Assembly (NCBI RefSeq): GCF_901411515.1
Contig: NZ_CABDUX010000002.1
Span: 124,001-188,000 of the forward strand
DNA: 64,000 nt
DNA from: Raoultibacter phocaeensis
GTDB taxonomy: Bacteria > Actinomycetota > Coriobacteriia > Coriobacteriales > Eggerthellaceae
Direction: 5' to 3'
Within the stretch, counting starts at the first letter, position 1, and every line of letters starts with the position of its first letter. The position numbers and the translations under genes were made by a program. Below, in pieces: positions 26,662 through 37,112 of the stretch. The notes under the pieces are model-generated. The model did no database searches, was not told where the DNA came from, and saw nothing but the letters and a program-made list of their open reading frames with translations.

Positions 26662-28497
26662 GTGAGACTATCGGTTGCGCCGAGGGCACGCGCCGACGAG
26701 CGCATCGCAGATTTCGTGGAGGCGTACGCACGCCGCATTGAGGCGACGGCGCCGGGCACGTGCCCGCTTGCCGTGCAGCTTTCGCTTCTCCAAGCGAGCG
26801 CAGCGCAAACCTGCGGCAAATGCGTGCCGTGCCGCGACGGCCTCAAGCGCCTCTCATCGATGCTCGAGCGCGTTGTTTCCTGCGAGGCCGAAGATGCCGA
26901 GCTGGAGTCCATGAGGGCGCTTGCCGAGATGATCCGCGACACGGCGGACTGTGCAATCGGCTACGAAGCGGCATCGGCGGTTCTCGACGGCCTCGAAACG
27001 TTCGAGGACGAATACCGAAGCCATATAGTCGCCCGGCGCTGCTTGCAAGGCGTCGGCCAGACCGTCCCCTGCGAAACGCTGTGTCCCGCCCATGTGGACG
27101 TTCCTGCCTACATCGCGCTTACCGGCGCGGCGAGGTACGCGGATGCGGTAAACATGATCCGCAAAGACAATCCGTTTCCCACCGCGTGCGCCTACGTGTG
27201 CGAGCATCCGTGCGAAACGCGGTGCCGCAGAACGCTCATCGATGCGCCGCTCAATATCCGCGGTATCAAGAAATTCGCCGTCGACCATGCGCCCGCAGAC
27301 ACCGTAGCGCCCCCGAAGCGCGGCGTGGATACCGGGTGTGCGATCGCGGTCGTGGGCGGCGGTCCGAGCGGGCTTACCTGTGCCTACTACCTCGCGCTCA
27401 TGGGGCATCGCGTTTCCGTGTTCGAGGCGCGGGCGCAGCTCGGCGGCATGCTTCGCTACGGCATTCCCGCATACCGCTTCCCGCGGGAGCGGCTCGACGA
27501 AGACATTGCCGGCATTCTTTCGATCGGCGGCATTGAAGTGCGCTGCGGGGAAGCGATCGGGTCGGGCGAGATGAGCGATCTCGTCGAATCGTTCGATGCC
27601 GTGTACGTTGCGATTGGTGCGCAAGGCGGCAAGACGCTCAGGATCGATAACGCGAAGGCCGAAGGCGTGGCTTCGGCGGTCGAGCTGCTCGGCGATATCG
27701 GCGACGGTGCATACCCTGATTTCACGGGCAAGAATGTTGTGGTGATCGGCGGCGGCAACGTGGCCATGGATTGCGCGCGCACGGCGGTGCGGGCGGGAGC
27801 CGACGAAGTGTCGGTGGTGTATCGCAGGCGCAAAGACGATATGACGGCGCTCGCCGCCGAAGTCGAAAGCGCGGTGGCCGAAGGTGTGGAAATGGTGGTG
27901 CTCGAATCGCCTGCGGGTATCGAGGTGGACGAGCAGGGCAGGTGCGCTGCGCTTGTGACCCAGCCCCAGATGATCGGGCCGGTGAAAGACGGAAGGCCCG
28001 CTCCGCTCGCAGCCAATAAACCTGCTGGGCGCGTTAAGGCCGATGCGGTGCTCATGGCCGTGGGCCAAGCCGTCGTGGCCGAGCCGTTCGAAGAGTTCGG
28101 CATGAAGACCACCTGGGGCTGCTTTGACGCGGACGAGCATTTGCGGGCCGAGGGCTTCGCCAACGTGTTCGTCGGGGGCGATTGCCAGACGGGGCCCGCC
28201 TCGGCGATTCGCGCGATCGGCGCGGGCAAAGTTGCCGCCCGAAACATCGATGAGTTCCTCGGCTTCCATCATACGCTTGCATGCGACGTCGAAGCGCCCG
28301 ATGCGGCCCCCAACGACCGAACGCCGACAGGACGCGTAGAGATAACGGAGCGCCCGGCCCGTATTCGCAAGCAGGATTTTCTCGAAGTCGAAGGCGGCAT
28401 GAGCCGCGAAGAGGTTGAACAGGAGTGCGCGCGGTGCCTCCGCTGCGATCATTTCGGCTGCGGCACGCTCGAGGGAGGAAGGCAGCACTATGCGTAA
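26662..28497 (+). CDS. NuoF-C / GltD-type fused iron-sulfur flavoprotein, FdhF partner
   Basis: 611 residues from the GTG at 26662, which has GGAGGAG six bases upstream. Three parts: the C-terminal [4Fe-4S] domain of NuoF-type NADH dehydrogenases (TCGKCVPCRDG), without the FMN domain; a Fer4_20 region with cysteines in CETLCPAHVDVPAYI and CEHPCETRCRR; and a GltD-type pyridine nucleotide-disulphide oxidoreductase with VVGGGPSGLTCAYY (FAD), VVIGGGNVAMDCAR (NAD(P)H) and FVGGDCQTGPA. A last cysteine motif CARCLRCDHFGCG ends it. It overlaps fdhF by 8 bases, so it most likely passes electrons between NAD(P)H and the formate dehydrogenase. A TATATA box at 26565-26570 is a weak promoter candidate. 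Confidence 0.88.
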   Translation: MRLSVAPRARADERIADFVEAYARRIEATAPGTCPLAVQLSLLQASAAQTCGKCVPCRDGLKRLSSMLERVVSCEAEDAELESMRALAEMIRDTADCAIGYEAASAVLDGLETFEDEYRSHIVARRCLQGVGQTVPCETLCPAHVDVPAYIALTGAARYADAVNMIRKDNPFPTACAYVCEHPCETRCRRTLIDAPLNIRGIKKFAVDHAPADTVAPPKRGVDTGCAIAVVGGGPSGLTCAYYLALMGHRVSVFEARAQLGGMLRYGIPAYRFPRERLDEDIAGILSIGGIEVRCGEAIGSGEMSDLVESFDAVYVAIGAQGGKTLRIDNAKAEGVASAVELLGDIGDGAYPDFTGKNVVVIGGGNVAMDCARTAVRAGADEVSVVYRRRKDDMTALAAEVESAVAEGVEMVVLESPAGIEVDEQGRCAALVTQPQMIGPVKDGRPAPLAANKPAGRVKADAVLMAVGQAVVAEPFEEFGMKTTWGCFDADEHLRAEGFANVFVGGDCQTGPASAIRAIGAGKVAARNIDEFLGFHHTLACDVEAPDAAPNDRTPTGRVEITERPARIRKQDFLEVEGGMSREEVEQECARCLRCDHFGCGTLEGGRQHYA

Positions 28498-31201
28498 TGT
28501 GACGGTAGACGGGGTGCGCGTTCAGGTGCCTGATGGCGCGACGATTCTCGATGCGGCCGAGGCTGCGGGTATTCGCATTCCGACGCTCTGCTATCTCAAG
28601 AACGTGAGCGCCATCGGATCGTGCAGGGTGTGCGTGGTGGACGTGATGGGCGTCGACCATCCGGTATGCGCGTGCTCGACAATCGCCGAAGACGGCATGG
28701 CGGTTGTCACGCAGTCGAGGAGGCTCACCGGATACCGGCGCATCGCGCTCGAGCTGATCGTGGCGGACCTCGAGGCCGAAGCGGCAGACGATCTGTTCGC
28801 GGCAGCCAAGGGAGACGAATCCGAGCTTAAGCTGCTCTGCGACGAGTACGAGGTGCTCAAGCCCGCGCTCGCATCTGAGCGCATGCGGGAGCCGATCGTG
28901 GACGGCAATCCGTTTCTCGCCTACGATCCGAACCTCTGCATCGCCTGCGAGCGCTGCGTGGGCGCCTGCAACAAAGCTGCCCGCAACCACACGCTGCAAG
29001 CGGGGAAGCGCGGTGTGCGCACCGTCATCGAGGTACCGTTCGGAAGCGATTGGCGCGAGACGTCGTGCGAGTCGTGCGGAACCTGCGCCCAAGCGTGCCC
29101 GACAGGCGCACTCAAGAGCAAACGGCGTGCCGCCTACTACGCAAGCGATGTGGGAAAGGTGCTCACCACCTGCCCTCATTGCGGCGTGGGCTGTCAGCTT
29201 AACCTCGTCGTCGAAGACGGACGCATTGTCGATTCGCAAGGAGCGCTCGGCCCCTCGAACAAATCGCTTCTGTGCGTGAAGGGTCGCTTTGCGAGCTACG
29301 ACTTCGTCGATGCGCCCGACCGCATCCGCACGCCGCTTATTAAGAACCCCGATTCAGGGAAATTCGAAGCGGCTACGTGGGACGAGGCGCTCGATCTCGT
29401 GGCAGCGCGCTTCACCGAGCTGCGGGATGGCTACGGCGGCGAATCGCTTGCTGCGTTCGCCTGCTCTCGTTCGACGAACGAGGATATTTACCTGTTCCAA
29501 AAAATGGCCCGCACGGCGCTTCGAACGAATACGATAGACAACTGCGCCCGCGTTTGACACGCCCCGAGCGTTGCCGGTCTGGCAACAACGTTAGGTTCAG
29601 GGGCAATGACGAATTCCATCGGCGACATCACGCAAGAGGCGGATGTCATCATGCTCGTGGGATCGAACCCCGAAGAGGCTCACCCGGTGCTCGGCATGCA
29701 GGTACGCGCCGCCGTCGAGCGGGGATGCAGGCTCATTGTGGTCGACCCGCGCGATATCGGCCTGGCGGGTTTGGCTGACGTCCATCTCAAGCTCAAGCCC
29801 GGCACGAACGTGGCGTTTGCGAACGGAATCGTGCACGTGCTCATTGAGGAAGGCCTTGTCGACGCGGCGTTTGTTGAAAGCCGCACAGAGGGCTTCGGCG
29901 AGCTGGCCCAGATGGTGAAGGAGTACACGCCCGAAAAGGTCGCGGACATCTGCGGCATCGATGCGCGCGATCTCGTGCAGGCGGCGCGTCTCTACGGCAG
30001 CGTCGAGCGGGCAGCGATTCTGTATTGCTTGGGAGTGACTGAACACGCGACGGGAACCGACGGCGTGATGGCGCTTTCGAACATCGCTGTGGTGTCGGGC
30101 AACGTGGGACGCACTGGATGCGGCGTGAACCCCGTGCGCGGACAGAACAACGTGCAGGGCGCATGCGACATGGGCGCGGCTCCCGCCGACTTCCCGGGCT
30201 ACCAGAAGGTTGCCGACCCGGCGGTTGTCGCGAAGTTCGAGCAGGCGTGGGGCGTGGAGCTTCCTCGCGCGGCCGGGCTCAAGGCAACGGAGTGCTTTCC
30301 CTCCGTTATCGACGGGCGCATCAAGGGCATGTTCATCTTCGGCGAAGACCCCGTGCGCACCGACCCCGATACGGCCCACGTCATCCGCGCGCTCGAGGCG
30401 CTCGAGTTTCTCGTGGTCGACGAGCTGTTCATGACCGAGACGGCGAAGTACGCTGACGTAATTCTGCCTGGTCGCAGCTTTGCGGAGAAGGAAGGTACGT
30501 TCACCAACACCGAGCGGCGCATCCAGCGCGTTCGCAAGGCGGTTGACATCGCAGGCGACACGCGGTTCGATACCGATATCTTCATCGATCTCATGAACCG
30601 CATGGGATACGCCCAGCCGCGCCTGTCCGCCGCCGAAATCATGGACGAGATCGCCTCGCTTACGCCGTCGTACGGAGGCGTAAGCCATGCACGGCTCGAC
30701 GGTGGGGAAGTCGCGGGCCGAGGCTTGCAGTGGCCGTGTCCCGATGCCGATCATCCGGGGACGCCGATTCTCCATGTGGACGCGTTTTCTCGCGGGATGG
30801 GGGCGTACTCGCTTTCCAGCTATCGGCAGCCGACCGAGATTCCCGATGAGGAATACCCGCTCGTTATGATGACGGGCCGCATTCTCTACCAGTACAACGC
30901 CTGCGCGATGACCGGCAGGTCTGAGGGCTTGAATGAGGCGGCTGGCAGCTCGTTCATTGAGATGAACGAGCGCGATGCCGAAGCGCTCGGCATTGCCGAC
31001 GGGGACAAGGTGAGGGTAGCTTCACGGCGCGGTGCGATCGAGACGGTTGCCCGCGTGTCGGAAAAGACGTCTCCCGGCCAGACGTGGATGCCGTTTCATT
31101 TCCAGGACGGAAACAGCAACTGGCTCACGATCGCCGCACTCGATTCGGTATCGAAGACTCCCGAGTACAAAGTGTGCGCGGTGCGGGTTGAAAGAGCGTA
31201 G
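28490..31201 (+). CDS. fdhF: Selenocysteine formate dehydrogenase alpha subunit
   Basis: 903 residues when the in-frame TGA at 29555-29557 is read as selenocysteine (residue 356). Order: N-terminal [2Fe-2S] domain (LCYLKNVSAIGSCRVC), His-Cys-type and two [4Fe-4S] ferredoxin motifs (CIACERCVGAC, CESCGTCAQACP), the Fe4S motif of molybdopterin oxidoreductases (CPHCGVGC), then the bis-MGD catalytic domain. The TGA lies in ARV-Sec-HAPSVAGL, the conserved Sec site of FdhF. After it the same frame continues without stops to 31201. A hairpin directly after the TGA acts as SECIS. The enzyme oxidises formate to CO2 (or the reverse) in the cytoplasm; there is no Tat signal. The start has GGGAGGAAGG upstream. 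selA, selB, selC and selD are not in the window. Confidence 0.93.
29555..29595 (+). promoter_or_regulatory. bSECIS element for Sec insertion in fdhF
   Basis: The UGA at 29555-29557 is followed after 12 bases by a perfect stem GTTGCC (29570-29575) / GGCAAC (29581-29586) closing a GGTCT loop (29576-29580). The GGUCU apical loop at this distance is the form seen in the Escherichia coli fdhF SECIS, where SelB binds. Confidence 0.85.
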
Positions 31202-31423
31202 ACGGGAAGTTGGGCGGAGCGAGGGAGCGTAGGGCGGGAAACGGAGCCGTCTGCGATGGTGCGTGCATGCGGCTTTCCCTCGCTTTGGGAATTTGCCGAT
31301 GGCGGACATGAGGGAACGTGCGCTTGAAGCAGGCGTTTCCCAGTGCATCGATCGCGTTTGAGATGATTTGGCATCTGTGCTTTCTGGAAACCGAATAACG
31401 ATATGCATGCGAGCTATCCGCTG
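31202..31423. other. Gap between fdhF and the IS element
   Basis: 222 bases without a convincing gene, promoter or terminator. An imperfect GC-rich run (31202-31255) follows the fdhF stop but forms no clear hairpin with a T tail. Confidence 0.4.
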
Positions 31424-31459
31424 TGTTCCCGAGTTACCGGATTTCGGCACAAAATTGGA

Positions 31460-31580
31460 GGTTTGACAATTAGAGAATATAGTATATTTTGGATTTGAAA
31501 TCACCAGAATTTGCGATCAGGCATTATGTAGGCTGACGAGTAGAATTTTATTATGTAGTAATTTACACAATTGTCAAACC
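31460..31580. repeat. AT-rich module shared with the MITE at 21155
   Basis: Ends GGTTTGACAATT (31460-31471) and AATTGTCAAACC (31569-31580). Read against the reverse complement of the MITE centre, it keeps GAATAT near the start, a GAATTTGCGATCAGG core (MITE: GAAATTTCGCGACCAGG) and a GAATTTTATTATGTA block (MITE: GAATTTTTTAATGTA). These are diverged copies of the same module. Confidence 0.75.
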
Positions 31581-31598
31581 GGAGGTGCGGCAGGAAGC

Positions 31599-31651
31599 TG
31601 GACCGCCGGCAGGCGGTCCACGACCGATCGAGCGGCCCCCGCGGGGGCCGC
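31599..31651 (+). promoter_or_regulatory. Two hairpins in front of the transposase start
   Basis: A 9-bp stem TGGACCGCC / GGCGGTCCA (31599-31607 and 31612-31620, 4-base loop) is followed by a perfect GC palindrome at 31632-31651. The GGAGGGA ribosome-binding site begins 4 bases after it. Such structures often keep readthrough transcripts from translating transposase. Confidence 0.65.
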
Positions 31652-31665
31652 GAGGAGGGAGCCGC

Positions 31666-33111
31666 ATGTACACGGAAAGGGAGAAGGTCCGCTACGTCGA
31701 GACGATGTGGGCCGAGGGGCTCACGCCCCGCGCCGCCGAGCGGAAATGGGGGACCCCGTCCAGGGAGTCGCTGAGGCGGTGGCTGGAGCAGGCCGAGGAG
31801 GGCTCCCTGCCGGCGGAGATGCCCAGGGTGAAGGGGCGCGCCGAGCACGCGCCCCACTCCCGCTACCCCGAGGCCACCAAGGCGGAGGCCGTCCGCCTCT
31901 ACGGCCTCGGGGAGAAGCCCGCGCACATCGCCCGCCGCCTCGGCATCGCCGAAGCGAGCATAATATCGGTCTGGAGCAGGAAGGCCCGCAAAAGCGCTAT
32001 CATGTCCGAGACCGGCGCGGAGGGCGCGCCGCGCGAGGACGAGGGGGCGAAGCCGGGCATGGGGCAGGCGGCGGGATCGGACGACAGGCGGATCGAGGCC
32101 CTCCGGGCCGAGCTCGAGGAGGCGCTCTTCGAGGTGAGCGTCTACAAGGAGCTGATGCGCGACCCAAAAGCCGCAAGCCCGGCGAGCCTGTCGAAGAGGC
32201 GGCTCGTCGGGTTAGGCGAGAGGCTGAGGCGGGACTGCGGGTGCTCCCTGGCCCGGATCTCGACGTTCTTGGGAATCTCGAAGAGCACCTACCTCTACCA
32301 CCGGGCGAGGCTCGATAGCCCGTCCGGCATGACGGACGGGGGCTTCGACGGGGCCGTGGCCGCGGCCTTCGCGGAGAACGGCGGGATCTACGGCTACCGC
32401 CGCCTCAGAGCGGCGCTGGAGGCCGGCGGCGTCCGCGCGCCCGAGCGCAGGGTGCGCGAGTCGATGGCGCGCCAGGGGCTCGTCGCCCGGTGCTCCAGGT
32501 CGGAGAAGAGATGGAGCTCGTACGCGGGCGAGGTGTCGGACGCGCCCGGGAACCTGCTGCTCGGCGAGCACGGGAGGCACGACTTCTCGGCGGACGCGCC
32601 CAACGAGCTGTGGCTCACCGACATCACCGAGATGCGGGGGCGCGACGGCAAGTGCTACCTGTCCGCCGTCGTCGACTGCTTCGACGGCAAGGTCGTCGCC
32701 TGGCGCGCCTCGGAGAGCCCCAACGCCGAGCTCGCGAACTCCACGCTCGCCGACGCGATAGCGACGCTTCGGGAGGGCCAGCGTCCCGTCATCCACTCCG
32801 ACCGCGGCGGGCACTACCGCTGGAAGGGGTGGATCGCGCTGTGCGAGGGGGCCGGCCTCGTGCGCTCGATGTCGCGCAAGGGGCACAGCCCCGACAACGC
32901 GGCGTGCGAGGGCTTCTTCGGCCGGGCGAAGGTCGAGGCGTTCCATTCGCTCGTGCGCGCGGGGGCGCCCGTCGCCGAGATATTCGAGGCCGTCGCGCGC
33001 TACATCACGTGGTACAATGACGGCCGCCTCAAGACGTTCAGGGAGAACGGGAAGAAGGCCACCTGCGAGACCATCGAGGGCCGCCGCAGGAGGCTCGGGC
33101 TGGCGGCCTGA
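31666..33111 (+). CDS. IS3-family transposase, OrfA and OrfB fused
   Basis: 481 residues from the ATG at 31666 (GAGGAGGGA upstream). The N-terminus has two helix-turn-helix units: TPRAAERKWGTPSRESLRRW and KPAHIARRLGIAEASIISVW. Then come a helical linker (IEALRAELEEALFEVSVYKE), an HTH_21-type region (GIYGYRRLRAAL) and an rve integrase core with the DDE triad in LTDITE, HSDRGGHY and GFFGRAKVE. Most IS3 members make OrfAB by frameshifting; here it is one continuous frame. It appears intact and could mobilise both this IS and the MITE. Codons are almost all GC-ending, in contrast to neighbouring genes. Confidence 0.92.
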   Translation: MYTEREKVRYVETMWAEGLTPRAAERKWGTPSRESLRRWLEQAEEGSLPAEMPRVKGRAEHAPHSRYPEATKAEAVRLYGLGEKPAHIARRLGIAEASIISVWSRKARKSAIMSETGAEGAPREDEGAKPGMGQAAGSDDRRIEALRAELEEALFEVSVYKELMRDPKAASPASLSKRRLVGLGERLRRDCGCSLARISTFLGISKSTYLYHRARLDSPSGMTDGGFDGAVAAAFAENGGIYGYRRLRAALEAGGVRAPERRVRESMARQGLVARCSRSEKRWSSYAGEVSDAPGNLLLGEHGRHDFSADAPNELWLTDITEMRGRDGKCYLSAVVDCFDGKVVAWRASESPNAELANSTLADAIATLREGQRPVIHSDRGGHYRWKGWIALCEGAGLVRSMSRKGHSPDNAACEGFFGRAKVEAFHSLVRAGAPVAEIFEAVARYITWYNDGRLKTFRENGKKATCETIEGRRRRLGLAA

Positions 33112-33204
33112 GCAGTCCAAGAATCCTGCCGCACCCCCAACCTCGGATTTTGTGCCAGAATTGACGAACTTCGGAACGTGAGGTGTAGGTATTACTCGGC
33201 AAAA

Positions 33205-33461
33205 TCAAAACCCTTGTGATTCTGAACATTGACAGCGATTCCTTTGCTTGCTCTGTGCCCGAACAAAAGCGTCCATGCCGAGCGTTTGGATTACCTGGAG
33301 CGTACCCCAAGCTCGGAGATCTCTTTGCTGTTCTCGAGGTTCGAGATGAAGGTGATGCCAGCCCCGGAATACCGTGCCAGCTTCGTTTGCGTGTATCCTT
33401 TTTGCTTTCGCTCATCGTGTATGATGCGTCCGAGCTCTTCTGGTGTTGCGTAGGGAATCAT
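33205..33461 (-). pseudogene. Frameshifted HipB-like XRE antitoxin gene
   Basis: From the ATG at 33461 (AAAGGAG upstream) the frame reads an HTH_3 domain (ELGRIIHDERKQKGYTQTKL, then GITFISNLENSKE). It meets a stop at 33291. Another frame of the same strand continues the family pattern with TLQVIQTLGMDAFV to a stop at 33205, so one or two bases were lost or gained near 33296-33308 (GGGGTACG). HipB usually precedes the HipA kinase; the IS element begins 28 bases further on, and no hipA is present. This is probably a relic of a toxin-antitoxin pair broken around the time of IS insertion. Confidence 0.75.
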
Positions 33462-33612
33462 GCAGCATACTCCTTTCATGCGTTGAAGTGAGTAAGACAT
33501 CTTTTAGGAAAACTACCGCGAACGCATGAAAATGCTACCGAGAAGCCATATTTCATGCGTTCGCGTGAACCGATGAGTTTGATTGCCCGGTTTTGCAGGA
33601 GGCCTAAAGCAA

Positions 33613-33648
33613 GAGCACCCCGCGTCCAAGGGGATTCGCGAGGTGCTC
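33613..33648 (-). terminator. Terminator of ettA
   Basis: GAGCACC / GGTGCTC with inner CGCG / CGCG pairs across a 12-base loop, ending in TTGCTTT on the minus strand. It begins 53 bases after the ettA stop codon. Confidence 0.6.
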
Positions 33649-33700
33649 GTTTCGGATGTCGGGAGCTGTTTCTTGGAGCTGATTGGTATGCCGTGCAAAC

Positions 33701-35380
<1,680 letters not shown>

Positions 35381-35553
35381 GGTGTACTTTCTTGCTCGGA
35401 GTTGCGGTGCGTGGGTATTGTCTCATGAGTGGGGTTGCGGCGCGCTGAGCATTTCGTGTGGATTATCCGTCTGTGCCTACAGGCGATTGAGAAGCGGATC
35501 GGCCGGGGCGGGTTGTTCCCGGCGAAACGGACGTGTCGGCTTTATCTGCGCCG

Positions 35554-36174
35554 CTAGTGGCAGCGCTCGCAATCGTAGATGTCGGCGTGATGGCAGCTCT
35601 GGCACGCTTCGGGGGCCATCTCGGATGCGTTGGCGGATCCGTGCATCGTATGGCAGGCGGTACAGTCGATCTTGGAATGGCTCTCGTTCTCCGGCAATGC
35701 ATGGGGGTTGATGGTTGCTCGGTAGCTGTCGGTAAGGGCGGTGCTGTCGATCGTTTTCTCGGCGAGGGAGCCGGTATCGTGGCAGCTCATGCAGGCTTCG
35801 CTTTCGACAATGGTACGCTCGGCCTTGGCGGGGGGCTTGGCGTTGCGCATGTCTTCGTGGGCCTCCGTCAGCTTCTGAGCATCATCATGGCAGGTCAAAC
35901 AACGCGATCGAGCGCTGGAAAAGCTCGTGCACGCAGAGTCGGCCGCCGATTGGGCTTCGGGGGTGTGGCAGGGCGCGCACTCCAGATCCTGGCTCCAGGT
36001 GAACTCTTCCTGCGAAGAGATGTCCTCGGCAGCGGAAATTCCGGGCATCAGCGTTTCGCCGGGGGACGGAGGTTGGCAGCCGAGCAAACCGGCCGCAACG
36101 AGCAGGCAGGAGGCGAACCCCGCCGCTACGAGAATCTTCGGTTTCCCCTTCGCATCCCCGCGCATGACGATCAT
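35554..36174 (-). CDS. Hexahaem c-type cytochrome lipoprotein
   Basis: 206 residues. Signal peptide with lipobox LLGC (cysteine near residue 33), then six CXXCH haem sites: CAPCH, CLTCH, CMSCH, CTACH, CQSCH and CERCH at the very C-terminus. Additional histidines (AHEDMRNAK, NPHALPE, SHSK) could be distal ligands. It should sit on the outer face of the membrane and carry electrons to or from periplasm-facing reductases. Its ATG at 36174 overlaps the slipin stop (ATGA); an ATG at 36165 is an alternative. It is the last gene of a GntR-slipin-cytochrome operon, an unusual partnership. Confidence 0.9.
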   Translation of the reverse strand: MIVMRGDAKGKPKILVAAGFASCLLVAAGLLGCQPPSPGETLMPGISAAEDISSQEEFTWSQDLECAPCHTPEAQSAADSACTSFSSARSRCLTCHDDAQKLTEAHEDMRNAKPPAKAERTIVESEACMSCHDTGSLAEKTIDSTALTDSYRATINPHALPENESHSKIDCTACHTMHGSANASEMAPEACQSCHHADIYDCERCH

Positions 36175-37112
36175 CCCTGTTTCGTGAAGAGATCCTTTAC
36201 GTCGTTCATGGTCCCGGCGTTGAAGCCTTCGCTGAAGGAGCTGGGAACCACGATGAGGTTGTTCCCACCGCTTTCTTTCACGCTCTCGTTCACCATGCTC
36301 GCCATGCGTATCTGGAATGCGATCTCGTCTTGGCGATACAGCTTTGCCGCCCCTACGTACAGCTCTGCGATCTGGTTTTCGATTTCCGCGAGGATCACGC
36401 GCGCATTGCTTTCCTGCTGGGCTTGCGCCTCGCGCGACATCGCATCCTGCAGGTCTTCGGGAATGAGGATGTTGCGGATTTCAACGGAGAGGATCGAAAT
36501 GCCCCAATCGCTTGTTTTCGCGTTGAGCGTTTCCCGCAGTTCGGAATCGAGCTGCGAGCGCCGCGTCGAGATATCGGCGAGGTTGATCCTTCCTATGGCA
36601 TCGCGCAGCGCCGTCTGCGCCGACCACGAAACGGCGTCAGGATAGTTGTCCACCTCGCACCAGGCCTTTTGGGGGTTCACCACCATCCAGAACAGAACGG
36701 CATCGATGTCGGTCGGCACGAGATCGGCGGTGAGCGCCTCTTCGGCGGAGAAGGGCGTCACGATGATGCGCTGATCGACCCGCAGCGCGGCCGATTCAAG
36801 GAAGGGGATGGTGAAGAAGATGCCGGGCCCTTCCACCCGGTTGAAGCGTCCGAGGCGCAGCACGACCACTTTCTCCCATTGCTGCGTGACGTGCACCGTC
36901 AAAAGCGCGGTGACCAGGTAGGCGAGGGCGATGAGCCCCAGCCAGAACGGCCAGCCATGATAGAGCACGAGGCCGAGGGGGAGAGCCGATACGACGAATG
37001 CAAAGGCCTCGAAAAGCCACACTCCCATGCGGGAGGAAAGAGGTTTCTTGGCGCGCGCGGTGGCGGGCAACCTGTTCCTCCGTTTTGCCTTCTTGCCTTT
37101 CTTACCCGACAC
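36171..37112 (-). CDS. Slipin / stomatin-like SPFH-domain membrane protein
   Basis: 313 residues from the GTG at 37112 (GGAGGAAGG upstream). A very basic N-terminal 30 residues is followed by a hydrophobic hairpin (about 31-78) and an SPFH/Band 7 domain: QQWEKVVVLRLGRFNRVEGPG, LRVDQRIIVTPFSAEEALTAD, and ALRDAIGRINLADISTRR. A C-terminal helix runs through EAQAQQESNARVILAEIENQ. Slipins scaffold membrane microdomains and often pair with an NfeD protease partner, which is absent here. It overlaps gntR by 11 bases and the cytochrome by 4, so it may organise or protect the cytochrome in the membrane. Confidence 0.88.
   Translation of the reverse strand: MSGKKGKKAKRRNRLPATARAKKPLSSRMGVWLFEAFAFVVSALPLGLVLYHGWPFWLGLIALAYLVTALLTVHVTQQWEKVVVLRLGRFNRVEGPGIFFTIPFLESAALRVDQRIIVTPFSAEEALTADLVPTDIDAVLFWMVVNPQKAWCEVDNYPDAVSWSAQTALRDAIGRINLADISTRRSQLDSELRETLNAKTSDWGISILSVEIRNILIPEDLQDAMSREAQAQQESNARVILAEIENQIAELYVGAAKLYRQDEIAFQIRMASMVNESVKESGGNNLIVVPSSFSEGFNAGTMNDVKDLFTKQG

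Larger units (their letters stand above)
31424..33177 (+). mobile_element. IS3-family insertion sequence with an AT-rich module in its left end
   Basis: About 1.75 kb. The left end reads TGTTCCCGAGTTACCGG and the right end ...ACTTCGGAAC; the outer 38 bases are an imperfect inverted repeat sharing GGCACAAAAT. On the right, homology continues inward through GTGCGGCAGGA. On the left that continuation (31583 on) is separated from the outer arm by a 121-bp AT-rich block (31460-31580), which itself has 12-bp inverted ends, GGTTTGACAATT and its complement. One fused transposase ORF fills the rest. Base composition swings from AT-rich in the block to very GC-rich in the transposase, unlike the host. 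No clean target duplication was found. Confidence 0.85.

Noticed and set aside
26854-28488. Long minus-strand frame of 544 residues
   Set aside because: It is antisense to the GltD-type gene, whose domains are unmistakable; GC-rich codon bias produces such shadows.
28490-29557. fdhF read as a gene ending at the TGA, with a second gene from 29606
   Set aside because: The frame continues in register, the TGA sits in the conserved Sec motif and a SECIS hairpin follows; one selenoprotein explains both halves.
31421-33180. GTG as a 3-bp target duplication of the IS
   Set aside because: It only works if the two ends are cut asymmetrically, so it is not convincing.
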